Positions 1 through 8,089 of a DNA stretch of 64,000 nucleotides are shown here, in pieces. The notes under the pieces were generated by a model that was not told the origin of the DNA, did not search any database, and saw only the letters and a list, made by a program, of their open reading frames with translations. The stretch is from CAVXFL01 sp963761015 (GTDB lineage Bacteria > Pseudomonadota > Alphaproteobacteria > Acetobacterales > Acetobacteraceae): NCBI GenBank assembly GCA_963761015.1, contig CAVXFL010000020.1:62001-126000 (forward strand), given 5' to 3'. Numbering within the stretch: the stretch's first letter is position 1; every line of letters begins with the position of its first letter. A program made the position numbers and the translations under genes.

Positions 1-296
1 TGCTTGGAGAGGTCCTGAACCCCGGCCAGCCAGACCTGGCTCGCCCTCATCACCGCTTCCAGGTTGCCCTGGCCGAACGTCACCATCTCTTCCGCCGCGC
101 GCATTGCCTTGTCCATCTGATCCTTCACTCGCTCCTGAGTTTGCTCGAAACCGGCGGTAGCCGCGGCCACGCCAGCCTTGATGTTCGAGGCGGTCTGCTC
201 GAGATTCCTGGCGCCGGTCGCCCCCGCCTCGGGTCGGGGCCCCTGCACCGCGTCGCTCGCCGCCGACGCGGCTTCGATCGCTCTTGGTTTCATCAT
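1..296 (-). CDS. Phasin family protein (C-terminus beyond the window)
   Basis: Ninety-eight residues are visible, and the gene runs off the left edge. The protein begins MMKPRAIEAASAAS and continues as an amphipathic helix rich in Ala, Gln, Glu and Lys, with segments such as NLEQTASNIKAGVAAATAGF and MVTFGQGNLEAVMRASQVW. This is typical of the phasin_2 family, small helical proteins that coat polyhydroxyalkanoate granules. AGGAGA sits 7 bases before the ATG at 296, which supports this start. The spacer shared with the divergent carboxypeptidase gene holds two TGC-N3-GCA sites that could bind a PhaR-type repressor. The family is recognised from composition and motif, and the missing C-terminus prevents a length check. 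Confidence 0.8.
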   Translation of the reverse strand, partial: MMKPRAIEAASAASDAVQGPRPEAGATGARNLEQTASNIKAGVAAATAGFEQTQERVKDQMDKAMRAAEEMVTFGQGNLEAVMRASQVWLAGVQDLSK

Positions 297-381
297 CGCC
301 GTGTCTCCTTCGAATTGGCGCGCCGGAGCGGATCCCGCCGACCCGCACTGGCCCACGCACTCCGATTGGCCGCAGCGACTT

Positions 382-457
382 TGCTGCGCTGCAACACGAG
401 ATCCTTACGTAGAAGTGAGTTCACGCGCCGTCAAGCGAAATTTGTGCGGTGCACAAA
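382..457. promoter_or_regulatory. Two TGC-N3-GCA palindromic sites in the phasin/carboxypeptidase spacer
   Basis: The 318-base spacer 297-614 holds no gene. It contains TTGCTGCGCTGCAA at 381-394 (TGC-GCT-GCA at 385-393) and the perfect 7-base inverted repeat TTTGTGC-GGT-GCACAAA at 441-457 (TGC-GGT-GCA at 445-453). Paired TGC/GCA half-sites three bases apart resemble operators reported for the PHA-responsive repressor PhaR, which controls phasin genes in alphaproteobacteria. The sites and their location are seen directly. The regulator is inference, and no phaR gene lies in the window. Confidence 0.4.
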
Positions 458-614
458 GAAATCTGGTCCACGAATCACAACCGCTCCTGAAACATCCCCC
501 AGTAAGCCCTTCAAAGGCCCCCTGTTTTTCCTGGACAGCGCGCGCGCCGAAAATTACAATCGGAACGGCTCAGTTTAGGGGGTTGCAACCTATGGTTGGA
601 CGTCTGGCCTGGCC

Positions 615-1886
615 GTGTGCGCTCTGCGATTCGCGTTCCGGCGAGGCCAGGACCACGGTCGAACAAGCCACCGCTCGGCACTGCTCGTCGCGCTCGTGCT
701 GGCACTGTCGGCGCCGCTGTATTCGGGGCCGGCCGCGGCACAGATCGGGTCGGAGCGGTACAGCTCGATCGTCATTGACGCCGGAACCGGACGCGTGCTG
801 GAGGCGGTAAATCCCGACGAGCTCCGCTATCCCGCCAGCCTCACCAAGATGATGACGGCTTACATGCTGTTCGAGGCGTTGCGGGACCGGCGGGTCAGCC
901 TCGATCAACTGGTGCCGGTTTCCGCGCACGCCGCGTCCATGTCGCCCTCCAAGCTGGGCCTCGTTCCGGGCATGCGGCTTACCGTCCGCCAGGCGCTGCT
1001 GGCGCTGGTCACCAAATCGGCCAATGACGCAGCTTCCGCGCTCGGCGAACTGCTCGGGGGCAGCGAGGAGCGATTCGCCGCCATGATGACCCTGCGCGCC
1101 CGGGCGCTCGGCATGACGGCGACGATCTTTCGCAACGCGTCGGGTCTGCCCGACCCGGATCAAGTCACGACCGCCCACGACATGGCGGTGCTCGCGCGCC
1201 GGCTGGTGCAGGATTTCCCGGCCGAGTACCGCTATTTCAGCACCCCCGAGTTCGTGTTCCACGGACGCGTCATTCCCAACCACGACCATTTGCTGACGAC
1301 CTATCCGGGCGCGGACGGCATCAAGACCGGTTACACGCGCGCGGCCGGGCACAACTTGGTCACCAGCGCGCTGCGCGGCGGCGTGCGCTTGATCGGCGTG
1401 GTGTTGGGCGCCGGGTCGAACGCGAGGCGCGACATCCACATGGCCGCGCTGCTCGACCAGGGATTCGTGGCCATGGACGTGCCGGTGGTGCCGCGAACCA
1501 CCCCGGTAGTGGTCAGTATTCCGCGGCTTGTCGGCAGCGCGCATGCGGCGACGATCCGGTTTGTGATGCAGCGGAGCGAGTCGCGCGCGCACCGGGCGCA
1601 TGCCGCCTCGCGACGGGGCCGCCACGCGAGCCGCGTGGCGCGCGCCGGGCACCATGGTTCGCGCCATGGCCATCACAAGGCCGCTCGCAGCCGCGTTCGC
1701 CTGAAGCGAGTCGCGCTGCAACAAGGCGCGAAACGGCATCATCGGGTTGCGCGCCGTCACCTCAAGCGCGTCGCGCGACAGCACCGGCATCACCACCCGG
1801 CCAGGCATCGCCGGGCCGTGGCGTATAACGGCTGCGCCGCACATGCCAAGCATTGCGACTCGTCGGAGCGGCTGGCCAACCGCTGA
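615..1886 (+). CDS. D-alanyl-D-alanine carboxypeptidase (peptidase S11, DacF/PBP5 type)
   Basis: A penicillin-binding protein that trims the terminal D-Ala from peptidoglycan stem peptides in the periplasm. All three active-site motifs are present in order: SLTK (Ser75-Lys78), SAN (135-137) and KTG (237-239). A signal peptide covers about residues 1-42, with a hydrophobic core LLVALVLALSAPL and cleavage near AAA-Q. The catalytic domain ends around residue 300. About 105 extra residues follow, very rich in Arg and His with many RHH, HRA and KRVA runs, giving a strongly basic tail that could bind cell-wall polymers or metal. The GTG at 615 is the first plausible start, and no clear Shine-Dalgarno decides it. 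The gene is divergent from the phasin gene and followed by map. Confidence 0.88.
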   Translation: MCALRFAFRRGQDHGRTSHRSALLVALVLALSAPLYSGPAAAQIGSERYSSIVIDAGTGRVLEAVNPDELRYPASLTKMMTAYMLFEALRDRRVSLDQLVPVSAHAASMSPSKLGLVPGMRLTVRQALLALVTKSANDAASALGELLGGSEERFAAMMTLRARALGMTATIFRNASGLPDPDQVTTAHDMAVLARRLVQDFPAEYRYFSTPEFVFHGRVIPNHDHLLTTYPGADGIKTGYTRAAGHNLVTSALRGGVRLIGVVLGAGSNARRDIHMAALLDQGFVAMDVPVVPRTTPVVVSIPRLVGSAHAATIRFVMQRSESRAHRAHAASRRGRHASRVARAGHHGSRHGHHKAARSRVRLKRVALQQGAKRHHRVARRHLKRVARQHRHHHPARHRRAVAYNGCAAHAKHCDSSERLANR

Positions 1887-1999
1887 GGACAACGCGGCCC
1901 GGAGCGGAAGCCGGGTCGACCGGTCTTGCAGCCCCTACCCCCCTGGAACATGTTTAGGCTTTCGCGCGGGGTCCCCCGCGGGCGGCATGGAGCGACTGG

Positions 2000-2803
2000 A
2001 TGGACGCCGGGGGCGACGCACGGCGGATAACGATTTACGGGCCCGAGGATTTCGTCGGGATGCGGGCCGCCGGACGGCTCGCCGCGGAAACCCTGGACAT
2101 GATCGGGGAACATGTGAAGCCGGGCGTCTCCACCGCGACGCTCGACCTGCTGTGCCACGAGTTCATCGTGGCCCACGGCGCCGTTCCCGCGCCGCTGAAC
2201 TATCGCGGCTTTCCGAAGTCGATCTGCACCTCGATCAACCACGTGGTCTGCCACGGCATTCCGTCGGACCGGCGGCTCGAGGACGGCGACATCCTGAACA
2301 TCGACGTGACCGTGGTGCTGAACGGCTGGCACGGCAACTCCAGCCGCATGTTCGTCGCCGGCACGGCGAGCACGCGGGCGCGCAATCTGATGGACGTGAC
2401 CTATCAGGCGCTGATGCGCGGCATCGCCGCCGTGCGGCCCGGCGCCACGCTCGGTGACCTCGGCCACGCCATCCAGTCCTTCGTCGAGAGCAAGCGCTTC
2501 AGCGTGGTGCGCGATTTCTGCGGCCACGGCATCGGGCGGCGCTTCCATGAGGCGCCCAACATCCTGCATTTCGGCCGGCCTGGCGAAGGCCCGGCGCTGC
2601 GGCCCGGCATGTTCTTCACCATCGAGCCGATGGTGAACGCCGGCCGCCCGGAGGTGAAGGTGCTGGACGATGGCTGGACCGCGGTGACGCGTGACCGCAG
2701 CCTCTCCGCGCAGTTCGAGCACATGATCGGCGTGACCCAGGACGGGTGCGAGGTCTTCACCATTTCGCCGTCCGGACGGGACCACCCGAAATTCGCGAGC
2801 TGA
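2000..2803 (+). CDS. map: Methionine aminopeptidase type I, one metal ligand changed
   Basis: Removes the initiator methionine from new proteins. The 267 residues align along their length with bacterial MetAP-I. Substrate-pocket His85 (in VVCHGIP) and four metal ligands are visible: Asp102 (in NIDVTV), His176 (in CGHGIGR), Glu209 (in TIEPMVNAG) and Glu240 (in AQFEHMI). The fifth ligand, Asp108 in the E. coli enzyme (WHGDTS-type motif), is Asn here: the segment reads GWHGNSSRMF with AAC at 2336-2338. Loss of this carboxylate would be expected to weaken the dinuclear metal site. A second map gene elsewhere, a sequencing error or a lineage variant could explain it. The gene stands alone between the carboxypeptidase and radC. 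Confidence 0.93.
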   Translation: MDAGGDARRITIYGPEDFVGMRAAGRLAAETLDMIGEHVKPGVSTATLDLLCHEFIVAHGAVPAPLNYRGFPKSICTSINHVVCHGIPSDRRLEDGDILNIDVTVVLNGWHGNSSRMFVAGTASTRARNLMDVTYQALMRGIAAVRPGATLGDLGHAIQSFVESKRFSVVRDFCGHGIGRRFHEAPNILHFGRPGEGPALRPGMFFTIEPMVNAGRPEVKVLDDGWTAVTRDRSLSAQFEHMIGVTQDGCEVFTISPSGRDHPKFAS

Positions 2804-2901
2804 GCATCGCGTTTTTCTACCCCTAGGCGTTTCTACCCTTCCCCGCCGCGCGATCGCGTGCCAGAATCGGCGTGCTGGCGCGTTCACCGACGGGAGGGCG
2901 A

Positions 2902-3639
2902 ATGCCGCGGGGCCTCCGCGATTCCGGCGAACTGCTGGCGCTGGACGACGCTGTTGCGCCGCCGCATGCTGTCGGGGCGGAGGGCCACCGCAACCGCATG
3001 CGGCAGCGCCTGCTCACCGCGGGGCCGGAGGCGCTCGCCGACCACGAACTCCTGGAAATGGTGCTGTTCCTGGCACTGCCGCGGCGCGACACCAAGGCGA
3101 TCGCCAAAACCGTGCTGGCCCGCTTCGGTAGCTTCGCCTCGGCCATCGCCGCCCCGGCCCAGGATCTGCGGGCGATCGAGGGCGTGGGCGAGGCGGGCGT
3201 CGCCGCGCTGAAGACCGTCCAAGCGGCGGCGCTGCGTCTGGCCCGATGCGAGGTGCTGAACCGGCCGGTGCTGAGCCACTGGGACGGGCTGATGCAGTAC
3301 CTGAACACTGTGCTCGCTCGCGAGCGGATCGAGCAGTTCCGGGTCCTGTTCCTGGACAACCGCAATCACCTGCTCGCCGACGAACCGCAATCGCGCGGCA
3401 CCGTGAACCACACGCCAGTCTATCCGCGCGAGGTGGTGAAGCGAGCCCTGGAGCTGCACGCGACCGCGCTGATTGTGGTGCACAATCACCCGAGCGGCGA
3501 CCCCACCCCGTCGCGCGACGACGTGGCGATGACCAAGGAGATCAAGGCGGCCGCGGACGCGCTGTCGATCGTCCTGCACGACCACGTCATCATCGGCAAC
3601 GGACGCTGGCTGAGTTTCCGGAAGGAGGGGCTGCTGTAG
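2902..3639 (+). CDS. radC: RadC family JAB-domain protein
   Basis: A 245-residue RadC/UPF0758 protein. Residues about 30-110 contain the helix-hairpin-helix region (AIEGVGEAGVAALK near 91-104). The C-terminal JAB/MPN domain has the JAMM metalloprotease signature HNHPSGDPTPSRDD, giving His194, His196 and Asp207 as likely zinc ligands. The historical DNA-repair assignment of the family is doubtful and its true substrate is unknown. I chose the ATG at 2902 because GGGAGGG lies just upstream; an in-frame GTG at 2872 would add ten residues. The gene is convergent with the TerC gene 14 bases downstream. Confidence 0.92.
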   Translation: MPRGLRDSGELLALDDAVAPPHAVGAEGHRNRMRQRLLTAGPEALADHELLEMVLFLALPRRDTKAIAKTVLARFGSFASAIAAPAQDLRAIEGVGEAGVAALKTVQAAALRLARCEVLNRPVLSHWDGLMQYLNTVLARERIEQFRVLFLDNRNHLLADEPQSRGTVNHTPVYPREVVKRALELHATALIVVHNHPSGDPTPSRDDVAMTKEIKAAADALSIVLHDHVIIGNGRWLSFRKEGLL

Positions 3640-3653
3640 CTGTAAGCCGCCGT

Positions 3654-4241
3654 TCAGACCGCCTGGGCCACCTGGTGCGAACCCTCCCAGATCATTTTCA
3701 CCGCGATGTAGAGGACGATCGCCACGCCGAACCAGGCGACCCAGCGGTGTCGTTCCAGCAGCCGGGCGAGCAGGCCGGCGGAAACGCCCATCAGCACGAC
3801 CGAAATGGCGAGGCCGGCGACGAGGACCCAGAGATGCCCCTCGGACGCGCCCGCGACCGCCAGCACGTTGTCCAGGCTCATGGAGAGGTCGGCGAGCACG
3901 ATTTGCAGCATTGCCCGCTTCAGGGTCTTGCGCGGCGTGCCGTCGTCCGGTCCGGCGCGCCGGTGCGCGCGCAGATCGCGGTACATCCGCCAGCACACCC
4001 AAAGCAGCAGCAAGCCTCCGGCCAAGGTCAGCCCGATGATCTCCAGCAACTGGAAGGTGATGGCGGCGCAGCCCAGCCGGATGATGGCCGCCGCGGCCAG
4101 GCCGACGGCGATCGCCTTGCGCTGCTGCTCGCGCGGCAGCCCGGCGACTGCGAGGCCGACGACGACGGCATTGTCGCCGGCGAGCACGACGTCGATCAGC
4201 AGGACCTGCGCAAGCGCCGTCAGTTCGGGCAGCAGCGACAC
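3654..4241 (-). CDS. TerC family integral membrane protein
   Basis: A 195-residue membrane protein with about six or seven hydrophobic segments. It carries the two family signatures LAGDN (about residues 20-24) and SLDNVLAVAG (about 120-129), whose acidic residues lie in the membrane and are thought to take part in metal ion export. The length and the internally duplicated arrangement match the short YjbE-like branch rather than full TerC. The ion transported cannot be told from sequence; manganese export is the best-studied role in related proteins. It is a single gene facing radC, with no tellurite-resistance neighbours. Confidence 0.85.
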   Translation of the reverse strand: MSLLPELTALAQVLLIDVVLAGDNAVVVGLAVAGLPREQQRKAIAVGLAAAAIIRLGCAAITFQLLEIIGLTLAGGLLLLWVCWRMYRDLRAHRRAGPDDGTPRKTLKRAMLQIVLADLSMSLDNVLAVAGASEGHLWVLVAGLAISVVLMGVSAGLLARLLERHRWVAWFGVAIVLYIAVKMIWEGSHQVAQAV

Positions 4242-4375
4242 GGGTCGGTTCGGCTTTCGTGGCTCGGTGTTGCGATCAGGGCTCGGCGGAATTGGGCCGG
4301 AAGCAGTTTACCCTCAACCCGCAATCCCGCCCGAGCCGCGCGAATTGCAAGCCGGCACGGCTGCGTCGGCGGCCG

Positions 4376-4723
4376 CTACGCGGGCTTGCCTGCCGTGAGT
4401 TCGTCCACCTTGGCCGCCATGATGAAGTCGTTCTCATGCAGGCCTTTGATCTTGTGCGTGAACAGCGAGACGGTCGCGTAGCCCCAGCCAAAGGTGATGT
4501 CCGGGTGATGGCCTTCGTCCTCGGCAAGTTCGGCGACGCGGCTGACGAAGCCGTAGGCGTCGGCGAAGTCGGCAAACCGGAACCGCCGCTCGATGCGCTT
4601 GCCCTCGTCCAGCAGCGACCACTCCGGCGCCTGGGCACGCAGTTCTTCCGCCTCCTCCCAGGTCAGCGGCGGGATGCCGCCTCGGCAGGGCGTGCAGGTT
4701 TTTCGCGCCAATGCTGTGGCCAT
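4376..4723 (-). CDS. phhB: Pterin-4a-carbinolamine dehydratase
   Basis: Recycles the hydroxylated pterin formed by aromatic amino acid hydroxylases by removing water. The 115 residues are full length for the family. The signature EGHHPDITFGW (His72, His73, Trp80) and the second active-site His in SLFTHKIKGL (His90) are present, followed by the conserved ENDF. Extra Cys residues near the N-terminus (KTCTPCRGG) are commonly seen in bacterial members. No phenylalanine hydroxylase gene is adjacent, so its partner must be elsewhere. The 134-base gap to the TerC gene shows nothing further. Confidence 0.93.
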   Translation of the reverse strand: MATALARKTCTPCRGGIPPLTWEEAEELRAQAPEWSLLDEGKRIERRFRFADFADAYGFVSRVAELAEDEGHHPDITFGWGYATVSLFTHKIKGLHENDFIMAAKVDELTAGKPA

Positions 4724-4820
4724 GGATTAACCCCTCGTCGCCGCCAGGCTGGACCGGCGCATCACTGGCATGGCGCTTGCATGGCCATGGCGCCGTCCGG
4801 ACGATCCTGTATGGTCGCAG

Positions 4821-4856
4821 GCAAAAGCTTCGTCGAGGGCAAGAGCTTCGTCGAGG
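4821..4856 (+). repeat. Tandem 18-base direct repeat upstream of the ABC permease gene
   Basis: Two adjacent 18-base copies, GCAAAAGCTTCGTCGAGG and GCAAGAGCTTCGTCGAGG, differ at one position. A partial third copy (GCAAAGG) begins at 4858 and runs into the Shine-Dalgarno region of the permease gene. If translation began at the ATG at 4811 the repeats would encode KSFVEG twice. The strong AAGGAAGGGG before GTG 4877 argues that they lie in the 5' leader instead. Confidence 0.7.
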
Positions 4857-4876
4857 GGCAAAGGAAGGGGCCTGGC

Positions 4877-5743
4877 GTGGATACGGCGGTTACCGCGGTT
4901 TTCGAAATCCTGAGTTTCAGCTCGGTCATGGTGCTGATCGTGGTCGGCCTGGGCGTGGTCGCCAGCATGATGGGCATCTTCAATTTCGCCCACGGCGAGT
5001 TCGTGCTGCTCGGCGCGTATTTCACCTACCTGCTGCACCTGCACGGGCTTCCCGTCTCGCTCGCCATGGCGCTGGCACCGATCGCCGTGGCGGTCATCGG
5101 GTTCATCATCGAACGGTTGATTATACGGCACTTCTACGCGCGGCCGATCATCGCGATGCTCGGGACTTACGCGCTCGGCGTGGTCATTCGCGAGACGGTG
5201 CGCGGCCTGATCGGCGGGCTGTATCTGAACGTCCCGGCGCCGCTGTTCGGCTCGTTCTCGGTCGACGGCGTTGCCTTCGCCAAATGGCGCGTCGCCATCA
5301 TCGGCATCACGTTGCTGGTCATCACGGGCAGCGTGCTGCTGCTGACCCGGACGTCGTTCGGCCTGCGCGTGCGGGCCTCGCTGGAAAACCCAGCGCTCGC
5401 GCGCGCCTCCGGCATATCGACCGGGCTGATCTATTCGGTGACGTTCACCTTCGGGGTGGCGCTGGCGGGCCTCGCGGGCGCGCTGGTAGTGCCGATCTTC
5501 TCCCTGTTCGCCGATCTCGGCCTGCGCTTCCTGATCCAGGCCTTCCTGGCGGTGATGCTCGGCGGCGTCGGCACGTTGCTGGGACCGATCCTGGGCGCCG
5601 GGGCCATCGGCACGCTGAGCGCGGCGCTGCCCTGGATCATCACGCCGGTGGTGGCCGAGGTTCTGGTCTTTGCCATCGCCATCGCGCTCATGAAAATACT
5701 TCCGGGCGGATTTCTTGGCGGACGCAGGGCGTTGCGGGCATAA
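4877..5743 (+). CDS. Branched-chain amino acid/urea-type ABC transporter permease (LivH/UrtB family)
   Basis: First of two inner-membrane permeases. It has the family motif NFAHGEFVLLGAY near the N-terminus and about eight hydrophobic segments over 288 residues, ending in a typical GG-rich tail. The GTG at 4877 is chosen because AAGGAAGGGG lies immediately upstream; the longer frame back to 4811 carries the 18-base repeats. The gene opens an ordered operon: permease, binding protein, second permease, two ATPases and an aldolase. The ATPase features (see the ATPase entries) suggest the urea/amide branch rather than classic Leu/Ile/Val uptake, but the substrate is not fixed by sequence. Confidence 0.88.
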   Translation: MDTAVTAVFEILSFSSVMVLIVVGLGVVASMMGIFNFAHGEFVLLGAYFTYLLHLHGLPVSLAMALAPIAVAVIGFIIERLIIRHFYARPIIAMLGTYALGVVIRETVRGLIGGLYLNVPAPLFGSFSVDGVAFAKWRVAIIGITLLVITGSVLLLTRTSFGLRVRASLENPALARASGISTGLIYSVTFTFGVALAGLAGALVVPIFSLFADLGLRFLIQAFLAVMLGGVGTLLGPILGAGAIGTLSAALPWIITPVVAEVLVFAIAIALMKILPGGFLGGRRALRA

Positions 5744-5766
5744 CGCAATCGAGGGGGAGCCACACG

Positions 5767-6984
5767 ATGAACAAAGAGCCACTTGTCGGACGCAGGAAAA
5801 TACTTCGCGGCACCGCTTGGATGGCCGGCGCGGTGGCGACCGGGGCAGGCAGTTGGGTGATCCCGGCAAACCGGGCGCGGGCGGCGGCGCCGATCAAGGT
5901 CGGCATCGCGACCGATCTGAGCGGCCCGATCGGATTCGCCGGCAACGCCGACCTGAACGTCGCCAAAATGTGCGCCGCGATCATCAACAAGGAGGGCGGT
6001 TTGCTGGGCCGTCCGGTCGAATTGCACGTGGAGGATACGGCCTCCAACGAGGCGATCGCGGTCGGCAACGTGCGCAGGCTGATCCAGCGCGACCACGTCG
6101 ACGTGGTGTTCGGCGGCATCACCAGTTCGATGCGCAACGCCATCAAGGGACCGATCGTACAGCGCGGGCGCACGCTCTACGTCTACCCGCAGCTCTACGA
6201 AGGCAAGGAGTGCGAGAAGTATATCTACTGCACCGGCCCGACCCCGGCGCAGCAATGCGACGACCTGATCCCGTGGCTGATCAAGAACGGCGGCAAGCGT
6301 TTCGCCTTCCCGTCCGCCAATTACATCTGGCCGCACGTCCTCAACAAGTATGCCCGCACGCTGGTCGAGAACCATGGCGGGGAGGTGGTTTTCGAGGAAT
6401 ATTATCCGCTGGACCAGATCGACTACGGCGCGACCGTGAATCGCATCATGTCCGGCAAGGTGGACGTCGTGTTCAACACGGTCATTCCACCCGGCGTCGG
6501 ACCGTTCTTCAAACAGTTGTACGAAGCTGGTTTCAGCAAGCGCGGCGGGCGTCTGTGCTGCGTGTACTACGACGAGAACGCGCTGAACATCAACGCGCCT
6601 TACGAAATCGAGGGTTTGGCTAGCTGCCTGGATTACTTTCGGGCGGTCGACAAGATCGATTCGGGCAGCGCCAAGATCCAGCACATGTACGACGAGATGT
6701 ATCCGCACACGAAATACCTGCTCGCCGCGGGTGCTGCCGCGACCGGCATGTACCGCGGCATCATGCTGTGGGCCGCGGCGGTGAAGGAGGCCGCCAAGGT
6801 CAACCGTGATTCGGTCGCGCATGCGCTCGACCATGCGAAAATCGCGCTCGCTCCGGGCGGTCCGGCCGAAATGGTACCAGGCAAACGGCATTGCAAAATG
6901 AAGATGTACATCGCCGTCGCGAAGAACGGTAAATTCGAGGTCGTCGAGCAGAGCCCCGGGCTGGTCGATCCGAAGGAATGCTGA
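5767..6984 (+). CDS. ABC transporter substrate-binding protein with Tat signal (UrtA/AmiC-like)
   Basis: A periplasmic type 1 binding protein of 405 residues. The N-terminus has a twin-arginine motif, GRRKILRG with Arg9-Arg10, followed by a hydrophobic stretch and ARA cleavage, so it is probably exported folded by Tat. Mature residues begin APIKVGIATDLSGPIGFAG, typical of Liv/urea binding proteins. The segment YEGKECEKYIYCTGPTPAQQ resembles the ligand-site region of amide and urea binders such as AmiC, FmdD and UrtA. Substrate is therefore likely a small amide, urea-like or related polar compound (inference). GAGGGGGA precedes the ATG at 5767. Confidence 0.87.
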   Translation: MNKEPLVGRRKILRGTAWMAGAVATGAGSWVIPANRARAAAPIKVGIATDLSGPIGFAGNADLNVAKMCAAIINKEGGLLGRPVELHVEDTASNEAIAVGNVRRLIQRDHVDVVFGGITSSMRNAIKGPIVQRGRTLYVYPQLYEGKECEKYIYCTGPTPAQQCDDLIPWLIKNGGKRFAFPSANYIWPHVLNKYARTLVENHGGEVVFEEYYPLDQIDYGATVNRIMSGKVDVVFNTVIPPGVGPFFKQLYEAGFSKRGGRLCCVYYDENALNINAPYEIEGLASCLDYFRAVDKIDSGSAKIQHMYDEMYPHTKYLLAAGAAATGMYRGIMLWAAAVKEAAKVNRDSVAHALDHAKIALAPGGPAEMVPGKRHCKMKMYIAVAKNGKFEVVEQSPGLVDPKEC

Positions 6985-6988
6985 GCGG

Positions 6989-8089
6989 GTGATCGGCGGG
7001 ACCAGCGACGGAGCTTCACGGCAATTGGCGGATGCTGCTGAACCGGCAATTCCGCTGCCGGTCTCGGGTACAAGCCGCCCGGGACGACGGGTCATCCCGA
7101 TCGTGGAAGCGGCGGTGTTTCTCGCCTTCGCTTTCGCGCCGCTGGTGCTGGCCGATTATCTCACGGTGTTCGCTGGGCGCGTGCTGATTCTCGCGCTGCT
7201 CGCGATCAGCTTCGATCTGGTGTTCGGCTTCGCCGGCATCATGAGCTTCGGACAGGCGCTGTTCTTTGGGTCCGCCGGCTACGCCGTTGCGCTGCTGGCG
7301 CGCGATCTGGGCGTCAGCTCGATCCTGATCGTCGTTCCGGTTTCCATCGCGGTCGGGCTGGCCACGGCATGGCTGGTGGCGGCGTTTCTGCTGCTCGGCC
7401 GGCATCCGCCGAGCGTGATCTTCGTTGCGCTCGGCACCCTCACCGCCTCCTTCGCCGCCGAGGAACTGGCGCGGTCCTGGTATTACCTGGGTGGCCAGAA
7501 CGGCATTCCCTCGATCCCGCTGCCGAGCATCGGCGATTACCAGTTCGGCGACGTGCCGTTCTACTACCTGATCTTCGCGATAGCCGTGGTGGTGTACGCC
7601 GGATGTCGCGCGCTGGTGCGTTCGCAATTCGGTCTCGCCCTCGCCGGCATTCGCGAGCAGGAGCAGCGGATCGGCTTCTTCGGTTACCGGGTCGAGACCT
7701 ATAAGAGCATCGTCTTCTCGTTCGCCGGATCGGTCGCCGGGCTGGCGGGCGGCCTCTATGCGTTTCACGAGGGGTTCGTCTGGCCGAGCATGCTCGGTGT
7801 CGTGCTCTCGACGCAAATCGTGCTCTATTGCTTGTTTGGCGGTGTCGGCACATTGATCGGCGCCACGTTGGGCGTGATCGGCATCGAAAGCCTCAGCTAC
7901 TCCCTGTCGGAGCAGTTTCCCAAAATCTGGCCGGTGCTGCTGGGCCTGCTGCTGCTGCTGGTCATCCTCTTCCGTGCCGGCGGCATCATCAGCCTGTTCG
8001 TGAGCGAACGCGAACGGATCGGCGATTTCGGGCTCCGGGGGCGGTCGCGCCGGCGTTTTCCAGGGAGGCGGCGCGGTGCCGCTGCTTGA
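6989..8089 (+). CDS. Branched-chain amino acid/urea-type ABC transporter permease (LivM/UrtC family)
   Basis: Second permease of the importer, 366 residues, with about eight to ten membrane segments. The LivM signature FDLVFGFAGIMSFGQALFFG lies near residues 73-92, and the EAA-like loop IREQEQRIGFFGY sits towards the C-terminus. About 40 polar residues precede the first membrane segment. The GTG start is four bases after the binding-protein stop, and the 3' end overlaps the first ATPase gene by 14 bases, so the operon is translationally coupled. Confidence 0.88.
   Translation: MIGGTSDGASRQLADAAEPAIPLPVSGTSRPGRRVIPIVEAAVFLAFAFAPLVLADYLTVFAGRVLILALLAISFDLVFGFAGIMSFGQALFFGSAGYAVALLARDLGVSSILIVVPVSIAVGLATAWLVAAFLLLGRHPPSVIFVALGTLTASFAAEELARSWYYLGGQNGIPSIPLPSIGDYQFGDVPFYYLIFAIAVVVYAGCRALVRSQFGLALAGIREQEQRIGFFGYRVETYKSIVFSFAGSVAGLAGGLYAFHEGFVWPSMLGVVLSTQIVLYCLFGGVGTLIGATLGVIGIESLSYSLSEQFPKIWPVLLGLLLLLVILFRAGGIISLFVSERERIGDFGLRGRSRRRFPGRRRGAAA

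Noticed and set aside
570..1892. A 440-codon open frame antisense to the carboxypeptidase gene
   Set aside because: Long antisense frames are expected at this GC content. The sense strand has signal peptide and active-site motifs, and the antisense product has no recognisable feature.
4811..4876. Permease start at ATG 4811 giving a KSFVEG-KSFVEG leader
   Set aside because: A strong Shine-Dalgarno directly precedes GTG 4877, which gives the normal family N-terminus; the repeat is better placed in the leader.
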